Part shown: positions 12,401 to 22,730 of the stretch, in pieces
Numbering within the stretch: position 1 is the stretch's first letter
Layout of the letters: the number at the start of each line of letters is the position of its first letter
NCBI GenBank assembly: GCA_958295665.1
Contig: OY282560.1
Coordinates: 260,719,368 to 260,783,367 of the forward strand
Direction: 5' to 3'
Source of the DNA: Tipula vernalis
Taxonomy: Eukaryota; Arthropoda; Insecta; Diptera; Tipulidae
DNA length: 64,000 nucleotides
The notes under the pieces: generated by a model
Seen by the model: the letters and a program-made list of their open reading frames with translations, nothing else
What the model was told of the DNA's origin: nothing
Database searches by the model: none
Translations under genes and position numbers: made by a program

Positions 12401-15400
12401 GACAATTCTAAGAAACATTTCTTTGAATGTATGATCAAAAAATTATTATCCGATTTAAATTTATCTTGAGCTTAAACATACGTAAGCATATGTATATGGG
12501 ATACTTAGTGGTACCGCGCAAATTTCTTTAACACCAGAGACACAAAAAATCGCGTATAATTTGGGATGTAGTTATTTATTTCACTATCCATTATGACATC
12601 ATTTAAATATTTTTAATTTCAAACGGAAGTGAACACACACCATATTATTATATGAATAATAAATTAATGAATTTGTTATAAAATAAAAGAAAAAACTAAG
12701 AATTTATATGACTGAAATAATCATATGCTTTTTCGTATTAATATCTCCTTACGGTAACATTTTAGTCCGAGATTTTTTGTGGGTGTTTTTAATAATCTAA
12801 TCACAGTTCAACAAGTTTTTTGATTGCCCTAATTTTTTGGCGATCTTATAATAAAGAAAAATCAAGTTCTTGTTTTTGTGTGACCATAGTTCGCTGAATG
12901 TGGGCTTTATGTCTTTAAATTTTGGCAAATGTCAAATAAAAATTAATGATTTGGTATTACGCAAAGTTGTTATATCAAATAACAATAATTTTTGGGATAC
13001 CGTGCTCATTTAGCGTGCAAGGTTATTTACAGGTGCTATTTATTTTAGTAAACTATATATATGTATTATAGTTTGATAACTTTCAACAGCAAATTATTCA
13101 TTTTAAATATAATAGGTGTGGGTGATGTATTTCCAGTTTTATGAAACATGTTTAATATTGTATATAAGTATTTAATAAAATATTGTTGGGTTTCGCCAGT
13201 AGCAAGCAGTAGTGATAACAGAGACAGGAAATCGTGCGGTGTTTGTCAAACGAACTTTGGAACGTGTCTGTAAATTGATTGAACAATAAATATTAATAAG
13301 AGATATTTAAAATATTTATCTTCGTAAGTAAGTAAATTTAGTAAGTGTTGAGTTTAATTATCCCTCCATCTGTCTTGAAAACATGCGTCAATAAATTAAT
13401 TACTGTGTGAATTTTTTGTTGAATATTTTCAAAAATATTACAGGTTTTGATCTGTCGAAATCGAAATTTAGAAATTACAATTACGAAAAAACTTTGATTG
13501 AAACCGGAAGGTTGGGCCTGAATATTAACCATCCAAGCAATTTATTGATTTTTACCTCGTTAGTGCAAATTTCTGCTATATTTTAGCTAAACATTTTAAA
13601 TTTAACTTAATTTTCGATTCATTCATCCACCTATTTTGCAAAATACTACTTTTGTTAAATTCTGAAATTAGACAAGCAGCATCTACCTTACTCATTTTAC
13701 TGTTAATCGGGTTAAGTAGATTATCCTAAACTATTTGAAAAACCTTACAGTTTATGTGCTTGGAAGTGCAATTTCAACCATAGAATTTTAAAGGAACGAC
13801 AATCTAGTAAAGTACGTTCAAATCCTGTAAATATTTTAATCATTTGACTAGAATCGTAATTTAATAGGATACAAAAGTAATTGTGTAGAATTTGAATAGA
13901 AATAGGATGTTAAAAGTAAAAGAAAAACCTGCAAAACAAAACATTAATCAGTGTAAGTAAATCTTAAATAAGAGCGAAGAGGAGTTTTAACATAAAATTT
14001 CGACTGTACAGTACACGAACATTTCTAAGACACACGTTCAAGCATTTTTGGTACTAATAAAAACACATCAAAATTGTTTCTGTATTAATAATAAAACACA
14101 AATTTTGGTAAAGTTTTTATTTAATCTTCAATATAATCTGCTTTTAACTCGTTGGATGTACGATTTTACACCAATTTTTTCCAAACATTGCTCTGAAGTG
14201 GTTAAACGTTCGCGTTTTTTATCGATAGTGAGCGAAAGCGGTGCTCACCGTTCTTTTGAGTTCATCATCAAAAAAACTTGTGCGACGACGTTTAAATTCA
14301 CGAACCCCAAAGCCGACAGTTTCTTAGGATTTTGATATCAATTGTTGATAATGAATTGCACCACAAATTTAAAATTTATCAATTTTTCAGAAGATACAGA
14401 ATACGTCAATTTTGTTACTTGTGCAATGCAAACTAAATTCCAGATCTGTAAAATGGAAATGGCGCCTAATAAAAGATTCTATTTTCGAAATTTAATGCCG
14501 ATTTCAATTCACCAAGAAATAGCAATCCGGCTCGATGAAAGATGCTGCCAAAAAATCGAGATTGATATATGATGATAACGTCTTAATTAATATAATTAAT
14601 TTATTATAGCACCATCTACATATGTGCCAACGCAGGAAACTTTTCATCCCATTCAGTAAATCTCGTTAAGCTTCGAAAACTGCCCGCATTAACTTTTTTT
14701 TGGTAATTTCGCAACAGCAAAACTTAACGGAATTTATTTTTCCGTAAAGTTCTTCTATTGTGAAATTACCAAAAAAGTTCCTGTCAACAGTTTTCGAGTA
14801 ACCGGCATCACGAAGAATGGTTTTCTATTGAACAAGCATTTCTGTCATCCCATATAAAGTCGATAAAAGCAGACCACCCACATGGTTTCCTTATAATATA
14901 CAAAATGTGAGAGCTGAGTCAACAAATTTATTTATTCAATTCGGCGGCGACCAGAATGCTAATCTGCTGCAATGATTAATGGTTGCTCAGTATTTTTCAT
15001 TATAAAAGATAATATCTGCCAAATATTATAATTCGATGATTTTTTTAGAGCAAAGGTTACCCCCATCATCCTATTTTCTGTTCTATCAGTATGTATGTAT
15101 TGAATATGTGCAAGACGTAGGCCGCCCCAAAAAAAGACAAAAATATTACCAAAAGGCCAAAATAAATTTTACGTCATCTTTTAAGATTCAATAAATTTTA
15201 TCTTGCGTTTTACCATCAAAACTGGTATTTTCTTGCAAAACAACTTGCCATCATTTATCTTAAAGGAAATGCGCACCAAACACACCAAACAAAAGAAATC
15301 TACATAAGATATTTACCAAAACAATAGCATAAATTAATATCCACTATGAGTGCTGGAGAGGATGATTAGTCGAACGGTAATTCTTTATCTTAGAATTAGC

Positions 15401-16093
15401 ACTTGATGACTAAAACTTTTATTTCAAACATTCACAAATTCACAATTTTAGACAAACACTAATGCTTTAACCATTTCTTAAACTATTTTTTAAATTTTTC
15501 TTCTATAAACACTTTTAGTATTCACGCACACACACACTTACACTATATATGGATTTCTTTTTCAATTAAACTTTGAACTTTCTTAAATATTATTTTTTAT
15601 ATAACAAAAACAATTACTCATTTAATCACCAAAACATTAAATAATTTTTAAAATAAAGCACAATTGTAAGATTAAACGGAAAACTTCAATTAACAGATTT
15701 TCTGATTAAAAATGAGATTTTATATTCAAAACAACGATATTTGCATACGAAATTATCTCAACATACATCTATCTAATTGCAACGATACTTCAAGACTAAA
15801 TGAATTTCAAAATTTGTTTGAACAACAACAAAAAAAAAAAAAAATTGAAACAAACTTTACAAGACAAAACAAAAATACACAAGTGAACTGAGTAGATACA
15901 AATTAAATATATTATATGCAAATTCATCCTCTCTCTCGATGAACAAAACTAAGGGGAAATGTATTACGTACGTCGCACATTATTGCGTACGGTACGTGTT
16001 GTATGTATGTACATTGTACATTTACAAGACAAAATGAATTTTTGTTTATTATTAAATGATTTTCTCACTCGATTTATTTTGTTTATATTTTAG
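9463..16093. other. Long stretch without recognised genes
   Basis: About 6.6 kb with homopolymer and AT runs, no recognised transposon proteins and no RNA genes. Two adjoining + frames (14048-14335 and 14342-14572) and the - frame at 10784-11110 match nothing I know. Because a micro-exon candidate follows at 16094, part of this may be intron. The part from about 15300 to 16090 looks like single-copy DNA by eye. Confidence 0.4.
10784..11110 (-). CDS. Unrecognised 108-codon ORF
   Basis: The frame runs from an ATG at 11110 to a stop at 10784. The product is lysine-rich and of mixed composition (for example VEPMCGSVDLLKNEMNIKV and LGANNKIRTRCSSQLSE) and lacks the phenylalanine and isoleucine excess of chance AT-rich frames. 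No signal peptide, membrane span, zinc site or known motif was recognised. It could be a transposon scrap, an exon or chance. Confidence 0.15.
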   Translation of the reverse strand: MCKYVKRPFTQVKCLSKVYANFFLLGKVFCECVGTKYEKTKTYRFVEPMCGSVDLLKNEMNIKVRDAKLITSSLGDDVTKQDKVLGANNKIRTRCSSQLSENLFKARF

Positions 16094-16128
16094 AGGAGGA
16101 GAATGCTGAACTGCTGAATGAATATAGA
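16094..16128 (+). CDS. Candidate 35-base host micro-exon
   Basis: A pyrimidine-rich tract ending TTTGTTTATATTTTAG stands directly before 16094. A textbook donor AGA/GTAAGTAAT follows 16128. Between them two leading bases are followed by eleven codons reading EENAELLNEYR, which uses CTG leucine codons and looks like coiled-coil coding sequence. If real, it would be one short exon of a host gene with long introns on the + strand. No neighbouring exon was found, so gene identity is unknown. Chance pairing of good splice sites remains possible. Confidence 0.35.
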
Positions 16129-16479
16129 GTAAGTAATACAAAATTACAAAGTAGAGAGATAACCGATGACTGAGAGTGAGAGGGATCAATAAATACTATT
16201 TTCGATTATATGACATTGTTTTTGTATTATTAAAATTGTGAATTGTGTTTTGAGTTGAATTTCTGCACGATAAAAACTAAAACCAAATAAACGACTTACG
16301 TATGTACGAGAAATACAGATAAATGAATGAAATTTTTCAAGAATTGGTTGTATGCGTTTACATACATATACTATACATATATACATATGACATAATTTCT
16401 TTTGTAGTACATATTTCATTTTTGTTGTTCATTTATAGGGTGTTCACGGGTATAGGAGGCATATATAACGGGTGGTCCA

Positions 16480-16755
16480 TCTTACGTTTGCAATTTAATT
16501 TGGCTCTAAATTCAAAGATGAACGAATATTTTTCAAAGCGGTTTGTTTTATTAGAAAGAGTATACATTGGCATTAAGAACGGAACACAATTTCAAATTTC
16601 ATTCAAATGACTTCCACAGCTGACTTTACAGTACCACATTCTGTCAACCCAATTTTTCAGAACATTTTCGATTGTATGGGCTCATTAATGGCAACTTCGA
16701 TTTGATCTTCAAGTCTTGGATAGTCGCGGTGATCGATAGTGTTGGTTTCAGTGCT
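16480..16755 (-). pseudogene. C-terminal remnant of a Tc1/mariner-superfamily DDE transposase
   Basis: On the - strand the sequence reads DYPRLEDQIEVAINEPIQSK, then in other frames an ENWVDRMWYC-like segment and SCGSHLNEI. This pattern (an acidic helix, then NW-x-x-R, then a short GGHLNEI tail before the stop) is the usual C-terminus of a group of insect mariner-like transposases. Frameshifts separate the blocks. The following DNA ends in AACGGGTGGTCCATCTTACG, which may be the element terminus. The catalytic core is missing. Confidence 0.5.
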
Positions 16756-17567
16756 GTCGAAGTGAGTACGATCGGAGTATTTGTACTACTTTCGCCTAGT
16801 GATTACTCCTGTACTCCGCTATCTTATTCTGTACTCCCCTGTTTTAATAATTGCTAAAGGCAAACAGCAATAAAACGGTTTTTTTGCAGTAATGTGCTAG
16901 TCACTTTGGCAGACAATATTAATTCAAACATGTCAAATTTGCGAACTAACTTCTCAATGCTTTTTTTCAGAAACCTAAGATTTGTTGGTAAAACTTATAA
17001 AAAGATAATTTAGAGTTTCTCACAACTTTTAAAAACATACAGGCACTCTTGTATGGGGCACCAGATAAGCTCAAACATAACAGAGATTACCTGATTTTAA
17101 CAAAAAAACTGTTATCTGCTTTAGCTAAATATTTAAATTAGAACCTCCTGAATACAAAAATTATGCTGCAAGACAAATTATGCGGCCATTTATCCTTACC
17201 GCACAAAAATGATGTGTAGAACTCTGGATTTACAATACTCCGAAATCCTTCCATAAGCATAGACTAGGACCCTATTTTATAAAGATATAAAAACAATACT
17301 GTAAGATAATTTCTGCAGTCATTTAACCTTTTCAGACTGGAAAGTTGGATGCCAATCTGGATTTATGCAGTCTGATAAGGGAAATTTCATTCGTCCAATA
17401 AGCATTGACATCAATATTCTCAAATCCTTTGCTCACATTTGAATAAAATCCAGTCTCCCTTGCATCTTTCTTGTCTAGCAAGCTTAAATGCCGTCAGCAG
17501 AAATTGTCTTTCAGTTTTATTTTGACATTCTCCTTCTCGCCTAGGCTAGATTAGATATAGGTAGGCA
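16756..17567. other. Spacer without recognised features
   Basis: No supported ORF, RNA gene or repeat boundary was seen between the DDE remnant and the hAT-like element that starts at 17568. Confidence 0.4.
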
Positions 17568-18614
17568 TAGGGTGACCATACCTCCTGCAAAATGTAGGAG
17601 GAACCAGAAAAATAATAACTTCAACAAATTTTAATTTGAACTCTAACCCAAATGACTGGCCCAAATATAAGTGTTCCATTCGGTCCTGAAGGCTAGAAAA
17701 ATTGTCTGGGTTGGCTGAGTGGAAAAAAAGTTTGGAAAATCTAGTTTTTCATTTATGGTATCGATCATAATACCATTAGCACGTACGAATTGTGTTCCAA
17801 AATATTTCTTGCCGTTGGGTCTTGTTTAATTTTAAAAACTCTGATTTCAGCCCTGCCTTATGGCAGAATTTTTTTTTTCAAGTTATGAAATAATAGGTTG
17901 TGTAATAGGAACTATTTATAGAATTTACAACATATTGTACATAATAAATATCACTAAAATCCATCAACAAATGGTCTTATTCCATCCGTTTAATACTGGA
18001 TACTGAGAAAATAGTCTGAATTAGCTAAGTATATGGCTATGTACAATAGAAACAAAGAAAAATTGGTGAAACAATGTTTCTAATAAATGGCATCAACCAA
18101 AATATTATTAGCGGTGTTCCGCCATATTTCTTGAATTTGGCTCTTACTTTATTTATCAAATCCAACCCCAAATGAAGTGACCCAAGAAATTTTCAGAGTG
18201 TGAATAATTATGTTTTATTTTAGGAACTGCAGATAGAATCGGCTTTATAACTCAGGTATACAATTTTTTCCAGTAACTTTAAAGGGGCATTGTAATGTCT
18301 TGCAATATTTGTTGAATTCTGGCCTTGTTTTATTTAAGCAACTCCATTGTAATTTATTACTTGACTTATCCAATAAATTTAATGATCAATGAATTAGTTA
18401 TATCACCACATAATTAAGAATCAAATTAGCAAGTTTAAAACCTTTTTAGAAGAGATTTCATCAAGTGCATATTTTGTGACACCGTCACCGTTACCAAACC
18501 AATTTTATTAGCAATTTTTTTAAATCAAATACACAAAATATTTCGAGACTTAATAACTGTCCTGTTTTTTATGGCTTCGTTCACGTTTAGTCATTTTTGA
18601 CCTGGTCACCCCTA
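17568..18614. mobile_element. hAT-like non-autonomous element
   Basis: The left end TAGGGTGACCATACC is mirrored by GGTCACCCCTA at the right (complement TAGGGGTGACC). The flanking octamers GGTAGGCA and GGTACCTA agree at most positions, compatible with an eroded 8-base target duplication. TAGGGTGACCAT-type ends are common in hAT elements. There is no transposase ORF inside. The ends are supported; the family is inferred from the termini alone. Confidence 0.5.
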
Positions 18615-19135
18615 GGTACCTAGTAAGGTATCTGACAATGACATTTCTGTTATAACTGAATTCGCAGATTTGTCAAAATTATGCTTTCGAAAATGAAAAG
18701 GGTTCGAAGCTAAAGTTGCTCTAAGATAAAATTTCCATTTGTCACGTAAAATTTAGACAAAAATAGCCAAAAAAGAAAAATTTTGCTGATCGGTAATCTT
18801 TTCTACGAAAAAACTTTAGAAAACTCAAAACGACAATCTAAAAATATCTGTGATTTCTTGGAGAGTTGTGGCCATGTTAAAAAAATATTTAGCTCGAGCA
18901 GCACACAGAAGCTTAATGCTTTAATAGTAAAATAAATACAGAGCTCTAAACCAATAAATAAAATGTTTTTCGTTTAATTTTCAAATTTGGCTCCAAAATT
19001 AAAAACAATTATAGTGTAATTTGCTGGATCGTGATTGTTTTTAAACAGAAAATACCAAAAATTAATATGCCTGTCTCTAAGGTCTAACTATTGTATGTCG
19101 TATGTATTCCCTTCTGACTAGAAACACTGCCCTGA
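18615..19135 (+). repeat. Long direct repeat, copy 1
   Basis: Shared blocks with copy 2 at 20145 include GGTACCTA at the start, AAAATGAAAAGGGTT with GAAGCTAAAGTTGCT, GTGTAATTTGCTGGATCGTG and GGTCTAACTATTGTAT near the end. Order and spacing are preserved with small indels. Copies start about 1.53 kb apart. No coding content was seen. This may be a transposon relic or an old local duplication. Confidence 0.75.
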
Positions 19136-20144
19136 AAACGTACACCCAACTTCAATCGAACTCTAAAACTCTAATTCTCCAATTCCACAAACCACAACAT
19201 AATATGTATTTATGTTTATCCGATTACTGACACAACGTTTTAGTTCACACAAAACTATCACGCAGACAGTACTTAGTGAATTATAAACCATTTTCTTAAA
19301 ATCTTGTCCGTTTCGATTTCTTTTTTTTAAAAATAAGACGGCAAATTGGCAACATATGCAAGCTGAGACTTTGTCCACTTATGAATGTGATAGCAGAAAT
19401 ATTTAAATATTTTTATAAAAAATTCTTAAATTTTTTTGCTCAAAATACGATTTTCTGTGAATACTTAAGCAAAACGTATTTCACTTTCAACCTTAAAATT
19501 GTCGGCATCTTTAGTAAAAGTTCTATATTTAAAAGGTCTGACTTTGAACTTCCCTTAAAAAAATTCTTCTAAAAATCGTAAACCTTCTTTGTTCAACTAT
19601 ACCGATGCTGCCTCAGATTTCAATAGATGTGTATTATTTTTTTTGTTTTTTTCTAGTGGTCAATGTTAACCGTTATAAAATATATAGCGATAATTAAATA
19701 AAGTTACTCAATTAATTTGGCGATTGAATTTACGGTTTTAGGATCAAAATAATTGACAGTCCTGTCTCGTCACACTTACTTAAGAACCAATTCCTTGCGG
19801 ATTGAAGTTAAAACAAAATGTGCGCAGTTGAAACCAAGCTTCTAATAGTAGTACAGGCTCCCGGAATTAGAAACATAATATTAGAGCCCCATTTCCGTCG
19901 CATGTGTCGAATTTCTTCATAACCAGTTAAGAATAGTCAAGTCGCATCCTAATCGCGCAGGGTTGCGTTAAAATTAACTATAAAGCATACGCACGTTTCT
20001 TTGAAAATAAAATGTAAGTAGAAAGTTAAGTGGAAACTTGGAGAAAAAAAAAACTTTATTTTGATTAAAAACAACAGACTTCGAACAACTATACTGTTTT
20101 TTTAAGGCGATTTTTTTTAGATTTCGTCCAGGTTTCCAGTCTAG

Positions 20145-20580
20145 GTACCTAATGTGGTATCGTTTGGCAACCACATTTCTTTAAATTGCAAGAAAATTTC
20201 TTCCAATTCCCAAAAATTAGCTTTGTGAAAATGATGAACATGTTCGCATATTTGACATGTTTTTTTTTTGAAAATGAAAAGGGTTTGAAGCTAAAGTTGC
20301 TTTAAGATAAATTTTCCATTAACAACTTACGGTTTCGTTGATCGGTATACCCTTCCCTATAAACGCTTTAATAGTAAACTAGATAAATAGTTATAAATCA
20401 ATAAATAAATCACCTTTCTTTTAATATTAAAATTTGGCTCAAAAACTAAAAACAATGTTAGTGTAATTTGCTGGATCGTGATTTTTTTTAACATAAAACA
20501 CCAACAATTATTTATGTCTACGGTCTAACTATTGTATTTCGTATGTACTTTACTCCCTTCTGACTTGAAATATTTCGCTG
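20145..20580 (+). repeat. Long direct repeat, copy 2
   Basis: Same order of blocks as copy 1 (18615-19135), with several deletions that make it shorter. The end marker CTCCCTTCTGACTTGAAA corresponds to CCCTTCTGACTAGAAA in copy 1. The interval between the copies (19136-20144) holds no recognisable gene. Confidence 0.75.
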
Positions 20581-20668
20581 ACAATTTCAAACGTACTCCG
20601 TTTAAAGTTTTCAGAGCGACAGCACTGGTTGGTTTATTCAATAACAATACAGTTTCATGAACTCACTT

Positions 20669-20928
20669 GAGGAGTGTCTGATCAAAAGTCGCTACATATT
20701 TACATTTTCCAAAATGATATTTTTTTTTCTATCATGGCAGAATTTTTTAACTGAAATAGACCAAAGGTGGTTATTTCCAGCATGGACCAAAAATTGCCAA
20801 TTTCTCTATGAAAAATATTCCTAAAATTCTTGATTTTGGTCAAAACAAGCTATTTACTACAAAAAAGTGATCAAAAGTAAGTAGCAAAACGTAAGATGTA
20901 AATAGCGACTTTTGATCAGACACTCCTC
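20669..20928. mobile_element. Foldback MITE with 30-base-plus inverted arms
   Basis: GAGGAGTGTCTGATCAAAAG at the left is matched perfectly in inverse by CTTTTGATCAGACACTCCTC at the right. The pairing continues through AGCGA and TGTAAAT. The flanking direct repeat ACTT (extending to CTCACTT if terminal bases are shared) lies on both sides. The element is about 260 bases and has no ORF. A shorter GAGGAGTGTCTG fragment recurs at about 38483. Confidence 0.8.
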
Positions 20929-21326
20929 ACTTAACAAATTGATTCACAAATTGCCGTGTAGGCATTTCATTTCTATAGAATTGTCCACGTAAATTTCTTA
21001 CAGTTTGGGTAAGACCACCCTTTACATACATTTGGAATTGTGCTGCGGCCTGTGGATTATTAGTTCATATTATCAAACATCTTATTACCAGAAATGTTAT
21101 TGGTATATCCAACAAATGCGCACGGTGCTCGCGAAACTTTGTAAATAAACACTATACTTAATGTGTAAATGTTAGAATCAACGGCTTCTAGATATACTGG
21201 CCAATGATAACAAACCATGACGGAACATTAAGTCTCCATCGAAGAAATTTTTTGTTTATGTTGTATGAGAAACATTTTTGTTTTGTTTACTGTTATGTCG
21301 AAGAGGAAAGGTATGCGCTTTTACGT

Positions 21327-21494
21327 TAAGGTGACTAGATGAAGGGCATGACAGTAGTTAAAAAGATACAATATTTTTGTATTGTTAGATATGTTGAGAT
21401 ATGCTCAACATATCTAACCATACAAAAATATTGTTTTAGGTTTCTTAAAAGCTTTTTAGCTACTGTCCTCCCTCCCCTTCATCTGGTCACCTTA
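21327..21494. mobile_element. Foldback MITE flanked by TA
   Basis: TAAGGTGACTAGATGAAGGG at the left is matched by CCCTTCATCTGGTCACCTTA at the right. Inner arms AAAAAGATACAATATTTTTG and CAAAAATATTG continue the pairing. The centre is another palindrome around TTGAGATATGCTCAA. The element could fold into a nearly full-length hairpin of about 165 bases. Confidence 0.8.
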
Positions 21495-22062
21495 TTTTAC
21501 TGTATTTGTTTGTAATCACTAATCATTAACAGTTTCGCTGTCGCAAGTGTACCCGCATATCAAGCATTTTGTACTTATACCAAGCCAGAACGACGGCCCG
21601 GAGAAACAAATTAAGCTGCCCTGCTTTACGGTATCCTTCGCGCATAACACCAAATACTCAAACATAACTTTAGTCAACGGTTGCTGCGGCTACAAGGCGA
21701 GCTGGGAGAATAAAAGGAAAATCCCCATAGCGCAGTGCCGTAAATGCCAACGATTCGGACATGTGGCTTCTGGGTGCAGCATGCAATATAAATGTGTGAA
21801 GTGCACGGGATCACATCAAACAGGTGCCTGTCCCAGGAATGAAGACAAATCGTTTCCAGTGAAATGCGGCAACTGTGGCGCAGGACACGTGGCCAGCTTC
21901 TTTGAATGTCCAGAGAGACAGAAAAGACTCGGTAAGTTAATTAAACCTAATCCATTAAAAGTAAACAATGCTCAGCCCAAAATGTTTGCATCAAATTATG
22001 TTAATAAAAGTGTCTACTATGCCGACTTTCTCAAACCTAAACCCGGCCAAGGGCCTTCAGCC

Positions 22063-22529
22063 TTTTTTAATTTTTTTGAATGTTAATTAATTCATGTAAT
22101 TTCTAATATGCTACCGGTGATTAGACCATTTTAAATGTGTTTTTATTAACACGTAGAAGTATATTAGTATTTATGAACAATCATTCAACAAAACCGACTA
22201 ATAAACAGAATTCTATTTATTTAATTTTTAATTTATATGATATTAATATGTTCCGAAGATTGCAAGAGAATTCAATCCAGTTTCGAACTGATGAGCTTAT
22301 GATTATGAAAAAATCAATCTTCTCATCAGGCCGCGGCGAATGTCGTGAAGAAGAAAAAATTGTAAGAGAATTTATCAATTAGTTAATTAGTATGATTCGC
22401 TAGTACATAACGCACAGTAAATTCTGTATATATAGAATGTAAATTGAGGTATAATCAGTCCAGTCGCCGCGGCCTGATGAGAAAATTGATTTTTTCATAA
22501 TCATAAGCTCATCAGTTCGAAACTGGATT
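22063..22529. mobile_element. Small retroposon with hammerhead-like blocks, copy 1
   Basis: The insertion is flanked by an 11-base direct repeat GGCCTTCAGCC (22052-22062 and 22530-22540) and splits the Jockey ORF1. An A-rich tail on the - strand adjoins the left repeat, as in target-primed retroposition. Internally there are a C'B' block in inverted orientation (to 22337), then A (22338-22465), then B (22466-22529). B and B' are inverted copies holding the hammerhead-like core. The region C'B' is the complement of the B-C arrangement in copy 2 (31859-32096). Inverted terminal duplications of this kind are known for Penelope-like elements, but no RT or GIY-YIG coding is present. Confidence 0.75.
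22274..22337 (-). ncRNA. Hammerhead-like core starting at the predicted cleavage point
   Basis: On the - strand the block begins GCCGCGGCCTGATGAG and ends CGAAACTGGATT, identical in core to the + strand motif at 22456-22530. Upstream it lacks the CAGTCCAGTC half of stem III and joins GACATTC instead. It therefore corresponds to the 3' product of a cleaved hammerhead and could not cleave itself. Confidence 0.4.
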
Positions 22530-22530
22530 G
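22456..22530 (+). ncRNA. Candidate type III hammerhead ribozyme, copy 1
   Basis: In order: CAGTCCAG (stem III, 5' strand), TC (with the preceding G this is the GUC cleavage triplet, cut expected after 22465), GCCGCGGC (stem I palindrome), CTGATGA (invariant core, 22474), a stem II segment opening GAA and closing TTC, GAAA (core, 22519), then CTGGATTG. The last pairs with CAGTCCAG over eight positions with one G-U pair. All invariant core residues are present. Caveats: stem I is only eight palindromic bases and may need a dimer. An alternative hairpin pairs CTGATGAG with CTCATCAG and would hide the core. Confidence 0.5.
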
Positions 22531-22730
22531 GCCTTCAGCCCTTAACGTACCACCTTTTTCTGAGCCATCGTTCTTGGTGAGTTCTTTGCAAAGTCGCAGG
22601 AACTTTTCGGCATGAGCTTTCCCTCCTCGCTCACCAGCCACATATCTAAATTCTTCATTCAACTAAATAATATCCATGATGTAGCCAGTCAAAAGGCAGC
22701 GTACCTCAATTTCGTTGTACAATTCCTGCA

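Larger units (their letters stand above)
21547..22724 (+). pseudogene. Jockey-type LINE ORF1 (gag-like), 5'-truncated and interrupted
   Basis: The product is the nucleic-acid-binding gag-like protein of a Jockey-clade LINE. Cysteine-rich zinc knuckles run from about residue 60: CRKCQRFGHVASGC, CVKCTGSHQTGAC and CGNCGAGHVASFFEC. The N-terminal half usual for this family is missing. The frame is cut at 22062 by a 467-base insertion and resumes at about 22541 with degenerate sequence, including stops, up to the ORF2 start. It is inactive. Confidence 0.85.

Noticed and set aside
14048..14572. Two adjoining + frames of 95 and 76 codons
   Set aside because: No known motif. The - strand of the same region looked transposon-like at first but no catalytic block could be matched.
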